A DNA stretch of 64,000 nt from JBHIYN01 sp041984235 (GCA_041984235.1 JBHIYN010000017.1:1-64000); one strand, 5' to 3'. Positions 1-7,744 are shown, counted from the first letter of the stretch. The notes: a model not told the origin generated them from the sequence alone. Program-made: numbers and translations.

Positions 1-1371
1 ACGCTGCGCCCAGGTCATCGCAGCGCGGCGTTCGCCCGGTGTCCGCTCCTCCGGATCCGCAGTCGTGGCAGGCTGGCCTCCCCTGCCCCGCTTGGCCGGT
101 GTCACCCGTGCCCGGTATTTGCTGTTGGGCGCGAATACTCCGTGGAAGCGGGTCAGATTCACCCGCGGTTTCGGGACCAGTGCGGCCAGCCGGGCGATGA
201 CAAATCGGCAGGATTGCCGATTTGGACGACCGCAGGTCGCCCGCAGGGTGGCGCACAAGGATGTGCGCCATCAATTCCAGTGGCTCGAAGATGACGTGCG
301 TCGTGCCGTCACGGTACGGCGTCTTCAACTCGTACCGGACGTTGCCGTTCGGCGTCAGCGACAGGCGCTTTTCCGAGATCGCAGGACGGCTGATATACCG
401 ACACAACCGCTCGAGCTTCTGGCGTTGATCCGCCCGCGCCGCGACGCCGGCATGCAGTGAGAACCCGGCGACCTTGCCGACCCCGTCATCGAGGGGCTCA
501 TCACGCCCCGGCAGTGTCTGCAGCGTGAACACCTTCCGCCCCTGCTGCGGCCCAACGGCGATGCGGTAGGTGATCGACGAAGCCACCAGATGGTCCATCG
601 GCCCGGCTTCGAGGTCATCACCAGCCAGGTAGCTGTTCTCCGTGTCGCGTTCCAGCAGTCCGTGGCGCTCGAGGAAGCGGCCGATGCGCCGTGCAAGGGT
701 CTGAGTAAGCCCGGCCAACTCGGCGCTCGTCGGAGCCCTCACCCAGCGGAAGCGCAGCGAGCCGTCCCGACGCTCGACGTACACACCGTCGAGGAACAAC
801 ATGTGGAAGTGGACGTTAAGGTTCAGCGCACTGCCGAAGCGCTGGATCAGCGTGACCGCGCCGCCCTGGGCCGTCTTACGCGAGAACCCCGCCTTCTTGA
901 TCAGATGCGTGGCGATGCAGCGATAGACGATGCCGAGCACCCGGCCCATGACATCGGGGCGGCTGGCGAACAGGAAGCGCAACGGATAAGGGAAGCTCAA
1001 CACCCACTGGCGCACCGCCTGCTCGGGAAACACCTCGTCGACCAAGAGCGCGGCGCTCTCCGCCATGCGCCGCGCGCCGCAGCTCGGGCAGAAGCCGCGC
1101 CGCTTGCAGCTGAACGCGACCAGGTGCTCGGCATGGCAACTGTCGCACCGCACCCGCAGGAAACCGTGCTCGAGACGACCACACTCGAGGTAGTCCTCGA
1201 ACTCCCGCTCGACATACTCCGGCAGGCTCTTGCCCCGCGCTGCCAGATGCACCTTGAACGCCGGGTAGTGTTCCTGAACAAGTTGATAAAGGAGGGTGTG
1301 CTCCGGGCGATGCCGCACATACAGCGGCGCGCCGACACCCGGGCTGGCTTCCCTGCCAGCCGGCAACGGCG
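1..1371 (-). pseudogene. IS91-family transposase, frameshifted and cut by window edge
   Basis: The minus strand from the ATG at 1371 reads a IS91-type rolling-circle transposase. Near the N-terminus there are paired zinc-finger cysteines (CDSCH ... CPSCG), and further on the HUH metal-binding motif NVHFHMLFLDG. The conserved reading frame runs cleanly to about base 274. There a 73-bp hairpin element (201-273) interrupts it, and downstream the recognisable block ARLAALVPKPRVNLTRFHG appears in a different frame. The length 73 is not a multiple of three, which explains the shift. The C-terminal end lies beyond base 1. This copy is therefore probably inactive. Shorter pieces of related transposases lie at 5750-5911 and 18632-18888, so this family has shaped the window repeatedly. 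Confidence 0.88.
201..273 (+). repeat. Double-hairpin miniature element, copy 1 (inside IS91 transposase)
   Basis: The first hairpin has arms CAAATCGGCA (201-210) and TGCCGATTTG (215-224) around the loop GGAT. The second has arms TGGCGCACA (249-257) and TGTGCGCCA (262-270) around AGGA, followed by TCA. Comparing the flanks with an uninterrupted IS91 protein places the insertion after the sequence cgatga, with attcc resuming on the other side. The 73-bp length shifts the transposase frame. A relative of the same design lies at 18672-18746. Small double-hairpin repeats of this kind resemble REP/BIME elements, but I do not recognise the family. Confidence 0.75.
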
Positions 1372-1481
1372 ACATGATCGCTTCCTTGCGATGATTTGCT
1401 CGCTAGCAGGCTACCAGTTCGGTCACCTACCGGCGAATCGGCGGCCAGGTCCATACTACCCGGGGCGCTCCGATATGCGCT

Positions 1482-2417
1482 TCACACGTCTCCCGTGGGT
1501 CTTCCTGTCCACGCACTGCCCACCCACGAATGCGGAAAATCCTCGCCTTTTTCCGCAGCAAGGAGCGCAGGCATCAAGAAACTCCGAAGGTCGACAACCA
1601 CTTGCAGGAGACTCAATTCCCGCTCCGGGAGTTGGGTGCGCTCCAGGAACGCTCGCCACTGCTTGTTCTTCTGCTCATCGGTCCCGAATTCTTCGCTCAA
1701 CCCGGTTGGTACCGTCTTCGGGAGCGTCGTCGCCCTGCGTTCGAACGTCGCGCGGACGGCCGCCGCCAATGTTTGCCCCTCAAACGAAAACTGTCTCGCA
1801 AGGCACCAGAGATCGTAAAAGTCCTTCATCCGGCTGTTCTGCATGCCGAGGTCGACCAGGGCCTGCAGCTTTTCAGCCACGACCGTCTCGGGAGGATAAG
1901 CCCGGATCCTCGGTGCCGGCAGAGCGAGCAGTGTCGGATAATCGATTTCCTGCGCTGCAGGTGTGACGACATCACCGAACCCTATGTCTACCTGCACGGG
2001 GATGTTGGCGTTGCCCAGTCTCGCGTTCAACTTCACCCGCTGCCCCCGGTAGCTTTGGCCCTCTCGGATCTCAGCGACGCGAATGCTGTCGGGATCAAAC
2101 CGGAGCCCGTCGGGCTCTACATCCACGCGACACAGTTCCTGGAACACCACCGTCAAGCGCTCACGGGATGCCTCGCCGAAACCGAGCAGATCCAGATCAC
2201 GCGTTGGTCGATGCCCCGATTTCGTCCATAGCGCGAATAGCATCGCGCCCTTAAGAATAAACTGCCCGCCGTACTCGGACTGGGCAATACGGTACAAGAG
2301 ACGCTCCAACCCATAGCGCGTCAACGTGAGGTTGGGATCCTCGCGTCGAGTCACGCTCAGGTTCAGCAGCCGTTGGCGCACGGAGGCCGTAAGGTTGGCA
2401 GGCCGCGCCCGGCTCAT
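1482..2417 (-). CDS. abiEii: AbiEii-type nucleotidyltransferase toxin
   Basis: This 311-aa protein is the toxin half of a type IV toxin-antitoxin/abortive-infection pair. The nucleotidyltransferase signature is visible as KGA at residues 56-58 followed by RDLDLL with the metal-binding DLD at 74-76. The later AbiEii motifs are VAEKLQAL (180-187) and RMKDFYDLW (196-204). Known family: AbiEii toxins transfer nucleotides to cellular RNA and halt growth during phage infection. The ATG at 2417 overlaps the antitoxin stop codon as ATGA, implying translational coupling; an in-frame start further upstream would lie within the antitoxin gene and is less likely. Length and motifs are complete, so the toxin looks intact. 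It lies inside the decayed integrative element, where such stabilising modules are typical. Confidence 0.9.
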   Translation of the reverse strand: MSRARPANLTASVRQRLLNLSVTRREDPNLTLTRYGLERLLYRIAQSEYGGQFILKGAMLFALWTKSGHRPTRDLDLLGFGEASRERLTVVFQELCRVDVEPDGLRFDPDSIRVAEIREGQSYRGQRVKLNARLGNANIPVQVDIGFGDVVTPAAQEIDYPTLLALPAPRIRAYPPETVVAEKLQALVDLGMQNSRMKDFYDLWCLARQFSFEGQTLAAAVRATFERRATTLPKTVPTGLSEEFGTDEQKNKQWRAFLERTQLPERELSLLQVVVDLRSFLMPALLAAEKGEDFPHSWVGSAWTGRPTGDV

Positions 2418-3022
2418 GCCGTTGCTTCCAGGTAGGGGCGCATGACGTTCGAGACGCGGCAGATTTTCGCGTAGCGCCACAGGTCGTCATTGCTGCATTT
2501 TTTCTGCTCCCGGCAGTCGCGCAGCGCCTCGAGCGCAACGTCCAGCCCGATCTTGTTGCGATACTTGAAGCAATCCGCCACGGTCTTTGCCGCGCTGTAA
2601 ACCCTTGCCTGGACCCCTTCGATCGCATGGTCTTCCACGCCCTCCGTGAGCGCCGGGCCAGAGAACCGGACGATGCGCAGCGGCGGATAGTCGATACGCG
2701 GGCGCGCGGCGCGGCGGTCCAGCGCCATCCAGACTTCGAAAGGGCTCTGGGTACCCAGCTCGTGAAACTGGAGCGCGGACAACAGGCAGATCACGCCGTG
2801 TGGTACCCGCTTGGCCGCCTGGGCGAGACCATGGTGGATGGAGATGTCCGCGTCGGTGGCAACGTAGAGCCCGCGCCCGGTACGGGTGAGGAGCCCCCTC
2901 TGGCAGAGCCGGCGCAGGTATTCCGGGTGGATGCCACGCGAAGTCAGGTCCCGGACACGCAGAACGCCCATGCGGCGGGCGAGTTTCAGGACTTTCTCGG
3001 CTGTGCTGCGCTCTTGCGGCAT
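2414..3022 (-). CDS. abiEi: AbiEi-type antitoxin / autorepressor
   Basis: This 202-aa protein has an N-terminal winged-helix region (roughly residues 1-60, ending in RGLYVATD) and a C-terminal antitoxin domain with the conserved stretch YSAAKTVADCFKYRNKIG. Known family: AbiEi represses its own operon by binding inverted repeats and neutralises AbiEii. Its stop overlaps the toxin start as ATGA. Two in-frame ATGs exist, at 3040 and 3022. The upstream one lies inside the operator palindrome, and neither has a Shine-Dalgarno sequence. A -35 TTGACA at 3057-3052 and a -10-like TACTTA at 3033-3028 would start transcription very near 3022, so I favour a leaderless message from that ATG. Confidence 0.86.
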   Translation of the reverse strand: MPQERSTAEKVLKLARRMGVLRVRDLTSRGIHPEYLRRLCQRGLLTRTGRGLYVATDADISIHHGLAQAAKRVPHGVICLLSALQFHELGTQSPFEVWMALDRRAARPRIDYPPLRIVRFSGPALTEGVEDHAIEGVQARVYSAAKTVADCFKYRNKIGLDVALEALRDCREQKKCSNDDLWRYAKICRVSNVMRPYLEATA

Positions 3023-3068
3023 GTGTATAAGTATTGACATTTATTCGGATGTGTCAATTTTTATACAC
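3023..3068 (-). promoter_or_regulatory. Promoter and palindromic operator of abiEi-abiEii
   Basis: A long inverted repeat has left arm GTGTATAAGTATTGACA (3023-3039) and right arm TGTCAATTTTTATACAC (3052-3068), matching at 15 of 17 positions across a 12-nt spacer. The right arm read on the minus strand supplies a perfect TTGACA -35 box. A -10-like TACTTA lies 18 bases further on, next to the antitoxin start. Binding of AbiEi here would occlude the promoter, which matches the known negative autoregulation of AbiE systems. Confidence 0.75.
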
Positions 3069-3144
3069 GGCTCTTTGAGCCGGGATTGATGCCGACACCG
3101 CCTCGCACGCCCGCTCCGACGATGCCGCCGGCAGTCGTGTACGT

Positions 3145-3169
3145 GTATAGAAAATCGGATTTTCTATAC
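3145..3169. promoter_or_regulatory. 25-bp perfect palindrome, operator-like
   Basis: The arms GTATAGAAAATC (3145-3156) and GATTTTCTATAC (3158-3169) are perfectly complementary around a single G. It is AT-rich in an otherwise GC-rich region, as expected for a repressor site overlapping a promoter. No intact gene starts beside it, so it is probably an orphan operator left from a lost regulator-controlled gene. A terminator is less likely because the spacer is too short for a hairpin loop. Confidence 0.5.
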
Positions 3170-3780
3170 TCGTTCAGGCGCACATGCATAGATTCCGCGC
3201 CTGAACCGAGCACGAGCGCAGGGCAAGCCGGGCGCAGCCATGCCCCCGGCCGGAAGTCCTGGAGGCGAGTATGCCTCGCCTGCTTGGATGCCAGTGGTCC
3301 AGGTCGTTCTGGTGGAAATCGTTCGGTAAGTGTTTCTGGCCACCCGGGCGCCGCAGCGTCTCAGATCCGCTTGCGCGGTAAAGCCCCTGGGGCACCACCC
3401 CCGACGACCTGGAAATGCCTGATCGCAGGCAACGCCGGCGCTACCCTGTTGGGAGTCGTCACGGCGCGGACCGGCATGCCCTGGCCGGGCTTCGTAGACA
3501 TGGGTGTCGATCACCTCCTTTGGAATGTTCGCGGCGGCGCCGCGGGTTGTTGAGCATGGATACGGTCATTCGAGCATGGAATGAGGCCGCTGGTGCGGCT
3601 TGGTTGAAAATGGACCATCGGCCAAAGCCGCGGCGCGCCACCTGGTCCGGTCGCGCCTTCTACCACTGAGCCGCAGTGGTCACGGATGAAATCGCTGGCT
3701 CGCGTGCAGTATGCGAACGCGTCATTCGCCGGTCACTCCGAAAATCAGCCGCAAGGCGCTGTACATTGTACGGTTCCGGC

Positions 3781-3815
3781 CCTCGTCACTACCCGCTTCG
3801 CCGCTAGTGACGAGG
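3781..3815. repeat. Inverted repeat with 11-bp perfect arms
   Basis: CCTCGTCACTA (3781-3791) is exactly complementary to TAGTGACGAGG (3805-3815) across a 13-base loop. It sits in the non-coding island about 250 bases beyond the end of the helix-turn-helix gene. It has no T tract on either side, so a simple intrinsic terminator is not well supported. A replication or regulatory site of the element is possible. Confidence 0.45.
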
Positions 3816-3980
3816 ACCACTTCGCACACGGCGAACGGCCCGCCAGGCCTCCAGGCCTGTCACGCCGCTCGCGGCTGCAGGCTTGGTTCGGAGGCGCCCC
3901 GACGAAAGGGAGCGAATGGCCGTCAGCTCGTGTCGTGGTTTTGGCCGCACGACTTCACGCGGTGAAGGCGCCCGGCGCGG

Positions 3981-4001
3981 GATTATTACAGTGTAATAAT
4001 C
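3981..4001. terminator. AT-rich palindrome after helix-turn-helix gene
   Basis: GATTATTAC (3981-3989) and GTAATAATC (3993-4001) pair perfectly around AGT. The site lies about 60 bases beyond the stop codon of the minus-strand gene ending at 4060, a terminator-like position. The stem is AT-rich and lacks a following T run, so a protein-binding operator is equally possible. Confidence 0.35.
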
Positions 4002-4059
4002 GTCGGCGAGAGCTCGGTCGGCTACGCGCGCCCTCCGCTCGACACGCGATAACGTCACC

Positions 4060-4881
4060 TCAACCGCCCTTGTCGTGCTGCTCGAGGTTGCGTACTCGGA
4101 TCGCGGCGACGCGCTTGACCAGGTCATTGTCCTCGACTACCCCCGCATCACTTACTTGCAGAATGCTCGCGTCGTCAGTGCGCCGTAACGCTGCTTCGTT
4201 CCGACGTCGGCGGTCGCGCGCGTCGGCGACGCGCAGACCTGCCTCGGGTGCGAACATACCAGCGTCGGCCCGCTTGATGAGCTCCAACAGATAGACCAGG
4301 GGCGAGACCCGAATCGTGCCGGCTTTCAGACGCGCCGCGAGCTCGTCGAGGAGCTCCTGGCCCACACCGCGCGGCAAGTGCGCAATCCGCCGTTCGGCTT
4401 CCGCATGCTCGGACGGCAACAGCCCTTTCGGATACTCGAGCGTGAGCTCGTCACCACCACGGTCTTCCACGGCCACGGATTCACCTGTCGCGCCGTCGCC
4501 ACCCCGTGGAGGTGGTTCTACTGCGGATTCATTGGTGGTTCCTGGTGTGACGCGGCTGACAGGGGCGCCCAGACACCCGTGACCAGCCCGGGTGTCGCCC
4601 GCTTCACGGGGCGCTGACAATCTGTCATCCCCTGTCAGCAACAGGCGATAGCGGTTCGAGGTCGAGGAGCCATCGCTGCGGCGACGCGGTTCAGCGACGA
4701 GAAGTCGTTGCTCCATCAACACCCGCAAGGCGCGTTGCACGGTGCGGGTGGAGACCGAGCACTTCCGCGCCAGCGTCGACACGCTCGGCCAGCACACGCC
4801 GTGATCGTCAGCTGCATCAGCGAGCGCCATCAGGACCAGCTTGTGTGTCGGAGCGAGCGGCTGCCGCCACGCCCAGTTCAT
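4060..4881 (-). CDS. Helix-turn-helix (HTH_36-like) element protein
   Basis: This 273-aa protein begins MNWAWRQPLAPTHKLVLMAL and continues with a winged helix-turn-helix (WPSVSTLARKCSVSTRTVQRAL, about residues 30-55). This pattern is typical of HTH_36 proteins on plasmids, phages and integrative elements, several of which act in replication. The middle is a polar, probably disordered linker rich in G, E and P. The C-terminal third is charged and helical. I chose ATG 4881; a TTG at 4896 would overlap the upstream stop codon. The gene follows an AlpA/Xis-like gene closely, suggesting one operon. The exact role, replication initiation or regulation, cannot be decided from sequence. Confidence 0.6.
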   Translation of the reverse strand: MNWAWRQPLAPTHKLVLMALADAADDHGVCWPSVSTLARKCSVSTRTVQRALRVLMEQRLLVAEPRRRSDGSSTSNRYRLLLTGDDRLSAPREAGDTRAGHGCLGAPVSRVTPGTTNESAVEPPPRGGDGATGESVAVEDRGGDELTLEYPKGLLPSEHAEAERRIAHLPRGVGQELLDELAARLKAGTIRVSPLVYLLELIKRADAGMFAPEAGLRVADARDRRRRNEAALRRTDDASILQVSDAGVVEDNDLVKRVAAIRVRNLEQHDKGG

Positions 4882-4892
4882 CGCGACGATGC

Positions 4893-5189
4893 TCAACGAC
4901 GGCGCGACCGTTCCTCTTGTTTGGTCGGCCGGCCTCGGCGCCTCGGTTCACGTGCGATCGGCGGCTCGACCACGGCAGCGATGGTGAATTGCGCCAACCA
5001 GTCATGCAGGGCCTCGCACGGCCACAAGCGATGCCGGCATCCCGGTGGCTCGATGCGCGGCGGTAGCGGGTTGCCCGCGCAGAGCTTGTTGCGCAGCCGG
5101 CCGAGTGAGATACCGAGTAGTTCGGCAACCTGCTCGTCCGTGTAGTAGACTCCAACGCAATCGACGTCGCGTTCGTTCACGTGCGGCAT
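4893..5189 (-). CDS. AlpA/excisionase-like DNA-binding protein
   Basis: This 98-aa protein has a MerR/AlpA-type helix-turn-helix near its N-terminus (YYTDEQVAELLGISLGRLRNKL), a central segment with PPGCRHRLWPCEALHDWL that fits the recognition wing, and a basic tail ending RRRGRPTKQEERSRRR. Small proteins of this type act as excisionases or activators of integrase genes in integrative elements. The ATG at 5189 has AAGGAT upstream with suitable spacing. Its stop lies 14 bases before the next gene's ATG. The att-like tRNA fragment at 5457-5491 lies just upstream, which supports an excisionase-type role. Confidence 0.65.
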   Translation of the reverse strand: MPHVNERDVDCVGVYYTDEQVAELLGISLGRLRNKLCAGNPLPPRIEPPGCRHRLWPCEALHDWLAQFTIAAVVEPPIAREPRRRGRPTKQEERSRRR

Positions 5190-5212
5190 TGGGCGATCCT
5201 TCTCGAATTCCT

Positions 5213-5491
5213 ATCGAGGACGATGGAATACGATAAGTCGCGATCGCTCCAGCCGAAATTCGATCGATCGCTGTCGCCGATTACGCGGCGTTCATCGCGA
5301 ACGTTCGCGCCAAGATCCTTGCCACACTTTTGTCACAGTGCGATCGAAATTCGGCGTGTGTCGACGTGACTAAGCGAAGTGCTATGTGATTGTTGTTTAC
5401 CGTGTTATCGTCCAAGCACTTGACCTAGAACGGGTGCCGGAACGCTTTCACACGGCAGGGGTCGCTGGTTCGATCCCAGCATCGCCCACCA
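5213..5491 (+). repeat. Element-end repeat, copy A (att side)
   Basis: These bases resemble 14248-14515 over their whole length. Shared blocks include ATGGAATACGA followed by AAGTCGCGATCGC, a stretch spanning GTCGACGTGACTAAGCGA, and GTGCTATGTGATTGTTG. Copy A starts just upstream of the AlpA-like gene and ends in an intact tRNA 3' end. Copy B has lost the tRNA identity. I interpret both as the att-proximal non-coding end of related integrative elements. The region also includes whatever promoter drives the AlpA-like gene. Confidence 0.7.
5457..5491 (+). other. tRNA 3'-end fragment, probable attachment site
   Basis: The sequence forms a canonical T arm (GCTGG, loop TTCGATC, CCAGC at 5464-5480). 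It is followed by an acceptor 3' strand ATCGCCC, a discriminator A and an encoded CCA. No matching GGGCGAT 5' acceptor strand, D arm or anticodon arm precedes it, so this is not a full tRNA gene. Tyrosine integrases commonly recombine into tRNA 3' ends and leave such partial copies. An integrase fragment begins about 100 bases away. Confidence 0.75.
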
Positions 5492-5592
5492 ATTAGATCA
5501 ATCGGTTAGAAACCACGACGCCAGTCAATCGGGTTATCCACCGAGTCTTTAGTCACAGCGTTCCCACACTCGTTCGCGAACGAACGTAGCGT

Positions 5593-5752
5593 GGCATGGC
5601 CTCCTTCCACCTGCCGGATACCAAGAACGGCGAGGCGCGGACAGTGCCGTTGTCGTCGAGCGCTGTAGCCGAGCTACGCTCCTTGCCTCGTGCGCTGCAC
5701 GGGGATGTGTTTGCCGGCATAACGCGGGAAGCTGTGAAGCGTTCCTTCAAAG
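5593..5752 (+). pseudogene. Tyrosine-recombinase (integrase) fragment
   Basis: The plus strand encodes LPDTKNGEARTVPLSS followed by VAELRSLPR and DVFAGITREAVKRSF. This is the characteristic central part of phage-type integrases between the first catalytic arginine and the HxxR box. Neither the N-terminal DNA-binding region nor the catalytic C-terminus is present. At the right it joins an IS91 scrap directly. It is a dead remnant, probably of the integrase that used the adjacent tRNA-derived site. Confidence 0.75.
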
Positions 5753-5911
5753 GTTCAGCGCACTGCCGAAGCGCTGGATCAGCGTGACTGCGCCGGCCTG
5801 GGCCGTCTTACGTGAGAAACCCGCCTTCTTGATCAGGTGCGTGGCGATGCAGCGTTAGACGATGCCGAGCACCCGGCCCATGACATCGGGGCGGCTCGCG
5901 AACAGGAGGCC
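5750..5911 (-). pseudogene. Internal fragment of IS91-type transposase
   Basis: These bases match 824-980 of the window closely, covering the transposase segment around MGRVLGIVYRCIATHLIKKAG and LIQRFGSALNL. The copy has an in-frame stop (the Tyr codon after GIV became TAA) and no ends. It sits exactly between an integrase fragment and a truncated HAD gene, so a deletion or rearrangement at an IS91 copy probably removed the missing parts of both. Confidence 0.85.
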
Positions 5912-6270
5912 TTTGGCGCATTCGATGCCAGCCCGATTTGCATACGCATCCGGCGCAGTCTTCGCAACAAGGCGGAAACCCCCAGCATCTCATCGGCGGA
6001 TGCGATGAGTTCACCAACTCGGGATACCACTGCGCTTTCGACGTCTTCTGGTGTCATGCCGTCCCAGGGATACCGAGCGAACCGGAATTCGGCCACTTCC
6101 CGGGTGGTCATAGTCGCCGTTGTCACTTGAAGCTCATCAGACACCCGCACTCCCAGCCCGCCAACGATCTCGCGCTCAGCAGTTCTCCAATGCGGCGTGG
6201 AGCCCACCAGAAGTCCATCCATATCGAATATGGCTGCAGCATATGGACTTCGTGGATCATCTGAGGGCAT
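5911..6270 (-). pseudogene. HAD-family sugar-phosphatase, 3' truncated
   Basis: From ATG 6270 the protein reads AAIFDMDGLLVGSTPHW, the HAD nucleophile motif DxDG. It then continues with ARYPWDGMTPEDVE and a cap region typical of YniC/HxpB-like 2-deoxyglucose-6-phosphatases. It stops matching at IGLASNAPKAS, just before the third and fourth HAD motifs, where the IS91 fragment begins. The usual length is about 220 residues and only about 120 remain. The catalytic lysine and C-terminal acidic motif are lost, so it should be inactive. The usual acid after LLV is replaced by glycine. Confidence 0.75.
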
Positions 6271-6648
6271 GACCCAGAGCAAGCGGAAAGATTCAGATGC
6301 GGGGATTGGACCGAGAAACTCCCTCGGGCTCAAGAGCTGATTTGCCTGAAGTGTCAGAATTGAATGCAGACGACTGGATGTGATCAAACCAAGTGCCAAG
6401 GCCCAGCTGATCAGGAACCTGCGTGCAAAGTGTCATCGGGGCGTTAGATGCCAGCGCGTCGGCTCCGATGCGCGCGCGGCTGCGCTCGCCGAAGCAAACT
6501 TGCTTATCGCGACCGGTCTCGCGCTTCCTGCAACGGAGGCTTCGGCCGCCGCCGCGTAAGTTCCAGGCGATGATTGTGCAGATCGAGTCGATTCAAAGTG
6601 GCCGGGCGCTAGCCCAGTCGGACATCGCCGCGACTCGGCGGCAACTGG

Positions 6649-7644
6649 CTATTTGTCAACGAGTGCGCCTCGACGCTGTCGACTCACGCGGCCGGCACGC
6701 TTGCTGCCTTCCGCGGCCGCCGTGGCGACCCGAACGCCCTGCGGGCCTGGCTGCCGGTCCAGCATGCAATCGATGAAGGCCCGCAGCGCCGGTTGGACAT
6801 GGCGACGATTGGAATAATAGAGGTAAAGGCCAGGGACAGTCAGCGACCAGTCAGCAAGAACGCGCTTAAGCAGCCCACGCTCCAGCGCCTCGGCGATGCC
6901 ATCATCATTGTAGGCGTAAAAAATTCCGAGCCCCTGCAACGCGGCCGGCACAACGATGTCCTGGTGATTGGAAATCAAGGGACCTTCCACGACCGCATTG
7001 ATCTTCTCGCCGTTCTTCTCGAATTCCCACCCTGCGATTTTGCCGCTGCCCGGAAAGCGCCAATTGATGCAGGCGTGGCTGTTCAGGTCCGCGGGGGTCC
7101 TTGGTTCACCGTGTTGTGCCAGGTAATCCGGAGAAGCGACCGCCAGCAGTTTCACGTCGGGCGTGAGACGAACAGCGATCATGTCCTTTTGCAGACGTTC
7201 TCCAATGCGGATACCCACGTCGAACCCGCCGGCGACGATGTCGCTGAGACCATCGTCAATCACGATATCGAGCACCACTTCAGGGTACGCGCGATAAAAC
7301 TGACCGAGCCGCGGTGCGATGATTCGCTTGGCCGCCATACTCAAAGTGTTGATGCGCAGACTACCGGCGATTCGCGTGGTGACGGCTACCGCTTCGGTCA
7401 CTGCCTGATCCATCTCGAGAAGCATCGGCGCAATCCTCTCGTGCAGGCGACGTCCCGCAGCAGTCGGCGCCACGCTTCGGGTCGTCCGGTTCACCAGGCG
7501 CACGTCGAGCCGCTCTTCCAGCTGGCGGATGATCTGACTCACAGCTGAACGAGAAACGCCAAGGTGATCGGCTGCGCGTGCAAAGCTGGCTCGGTCGACG
7601 ACGGCCACGAACGCCTTCAGCTCGGCAAATTCTGATCCACGCAT
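6649..7644 (-). CDS. LysR-family transcriptional regulator
   Basis: This 331-aa protein has an N-terminal LysR helix-turn-helix (SFARAADHLGVSRSAVSQIIRQLEERLDVRLVNRTTRS, about residues 20-57) and a periplasmic-binding-protein-like effector domain (about 90-295). The C-terminal tail is basic and longer than usual. Known family: LysR proteins bind an inducer and activate a divergent promoter. It is transcribed away from the NTF2-like/SDR/hydrolase operon, and the shared 100-bp gap holds a T-N11-A-type inverted repeat. I infer that it controls that operon; the inducer is unknown. Confidence 0.9.
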   Translation of the reverse strand: MRGSEFAELKAFVAVVDRASFARAADHLGVSRSAVSQIIRQLEERLDVRLVNRTTRSVAPTAAGRRLHERIAPMLLEMDQAVTEAVAVTTRIAGSLRINTLSMAAKRIIAPRLGQFYRAYPEVVLDIVIDDGLSDIVAGGFDVGIRIGERLQKDMIAVRLTPDVKLLAVASPDYLAQHGEPRTPADLNSHACINWRFPGSGKIAGWEFEKNGEKINAVVEGPLISNHQDIVVPAALQGLGIFYAYNDDGIAEALERGLLKRVLADWSLTVPGLYLYYSNRRHVQPALRAFIDCMLDRQPGPQGVRVATAAAEGSKRAGRVSRQRRGALVDK

Positions 7645-7669
7645 TGTATATCGCTCGCTTAACAGCTCA

Positions 7670-7726
7670 GTAAGAGTATAGGCGGTTCTCTTACCAGCCA
7701 GGAGCGTTCATTGTTGTGCTCCTGGC
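7670..7726 (+). promoter_or_regulatory. LysR-type operator and leader hairpin
   Basis: GTAAGAG (7670-7676) and CTCTTAC (7688-7694) form an inverted repeat with an 11-base spacer, matching the T-N11-A geometry of LysR boxes. Immediately downstream, GCCAGGAGC (7697-7705) and GCTCCTGGC (7718-7726) make a 9-bp stem with a 12-base loop just ahead of the first gene's ribosome binding site. The second structure could be a further operator or a leader hairpin. Confidence 0.55.
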
Positions 7727-7744
7727 AACCGAAGGGAGACCGAC

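Larger units (their letters stand above)
3069..4059. other. Non-coding island rich in palindromes
   Basis: I see no credible protein in these 991 bases: open frames here are short, arginine-rich and lack recognisable domains. The stretch does contain several strong inverted repeats, listed separately at 3145-3169, 3781-3815 and 3981-4001. A weaker one has arms TTCAGGCG (3173-3180) and CGCCTGAA (3198-3205). It lies between the toxin-antitoxin promoter and the helix-turn-helix gene, so it may be the regulatory and origin part of the element or the remains of deleted genes. Confidence 0.5.

Noticed and set aside
590..1966. A 458-codon plus-strand frame across the IS91 transposase and AbiEii gene
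   Set aside because: It overlaps two recognised minus-strand proteins and has no recognisable domain.
5415..5491. A complete tRNA gene
   Set aside because: Only the T arm, acceptor 3' strand and CCA are present; there is no 5' acceptor strand, D arm or anticodon stem, so it was called an att-site fragment.
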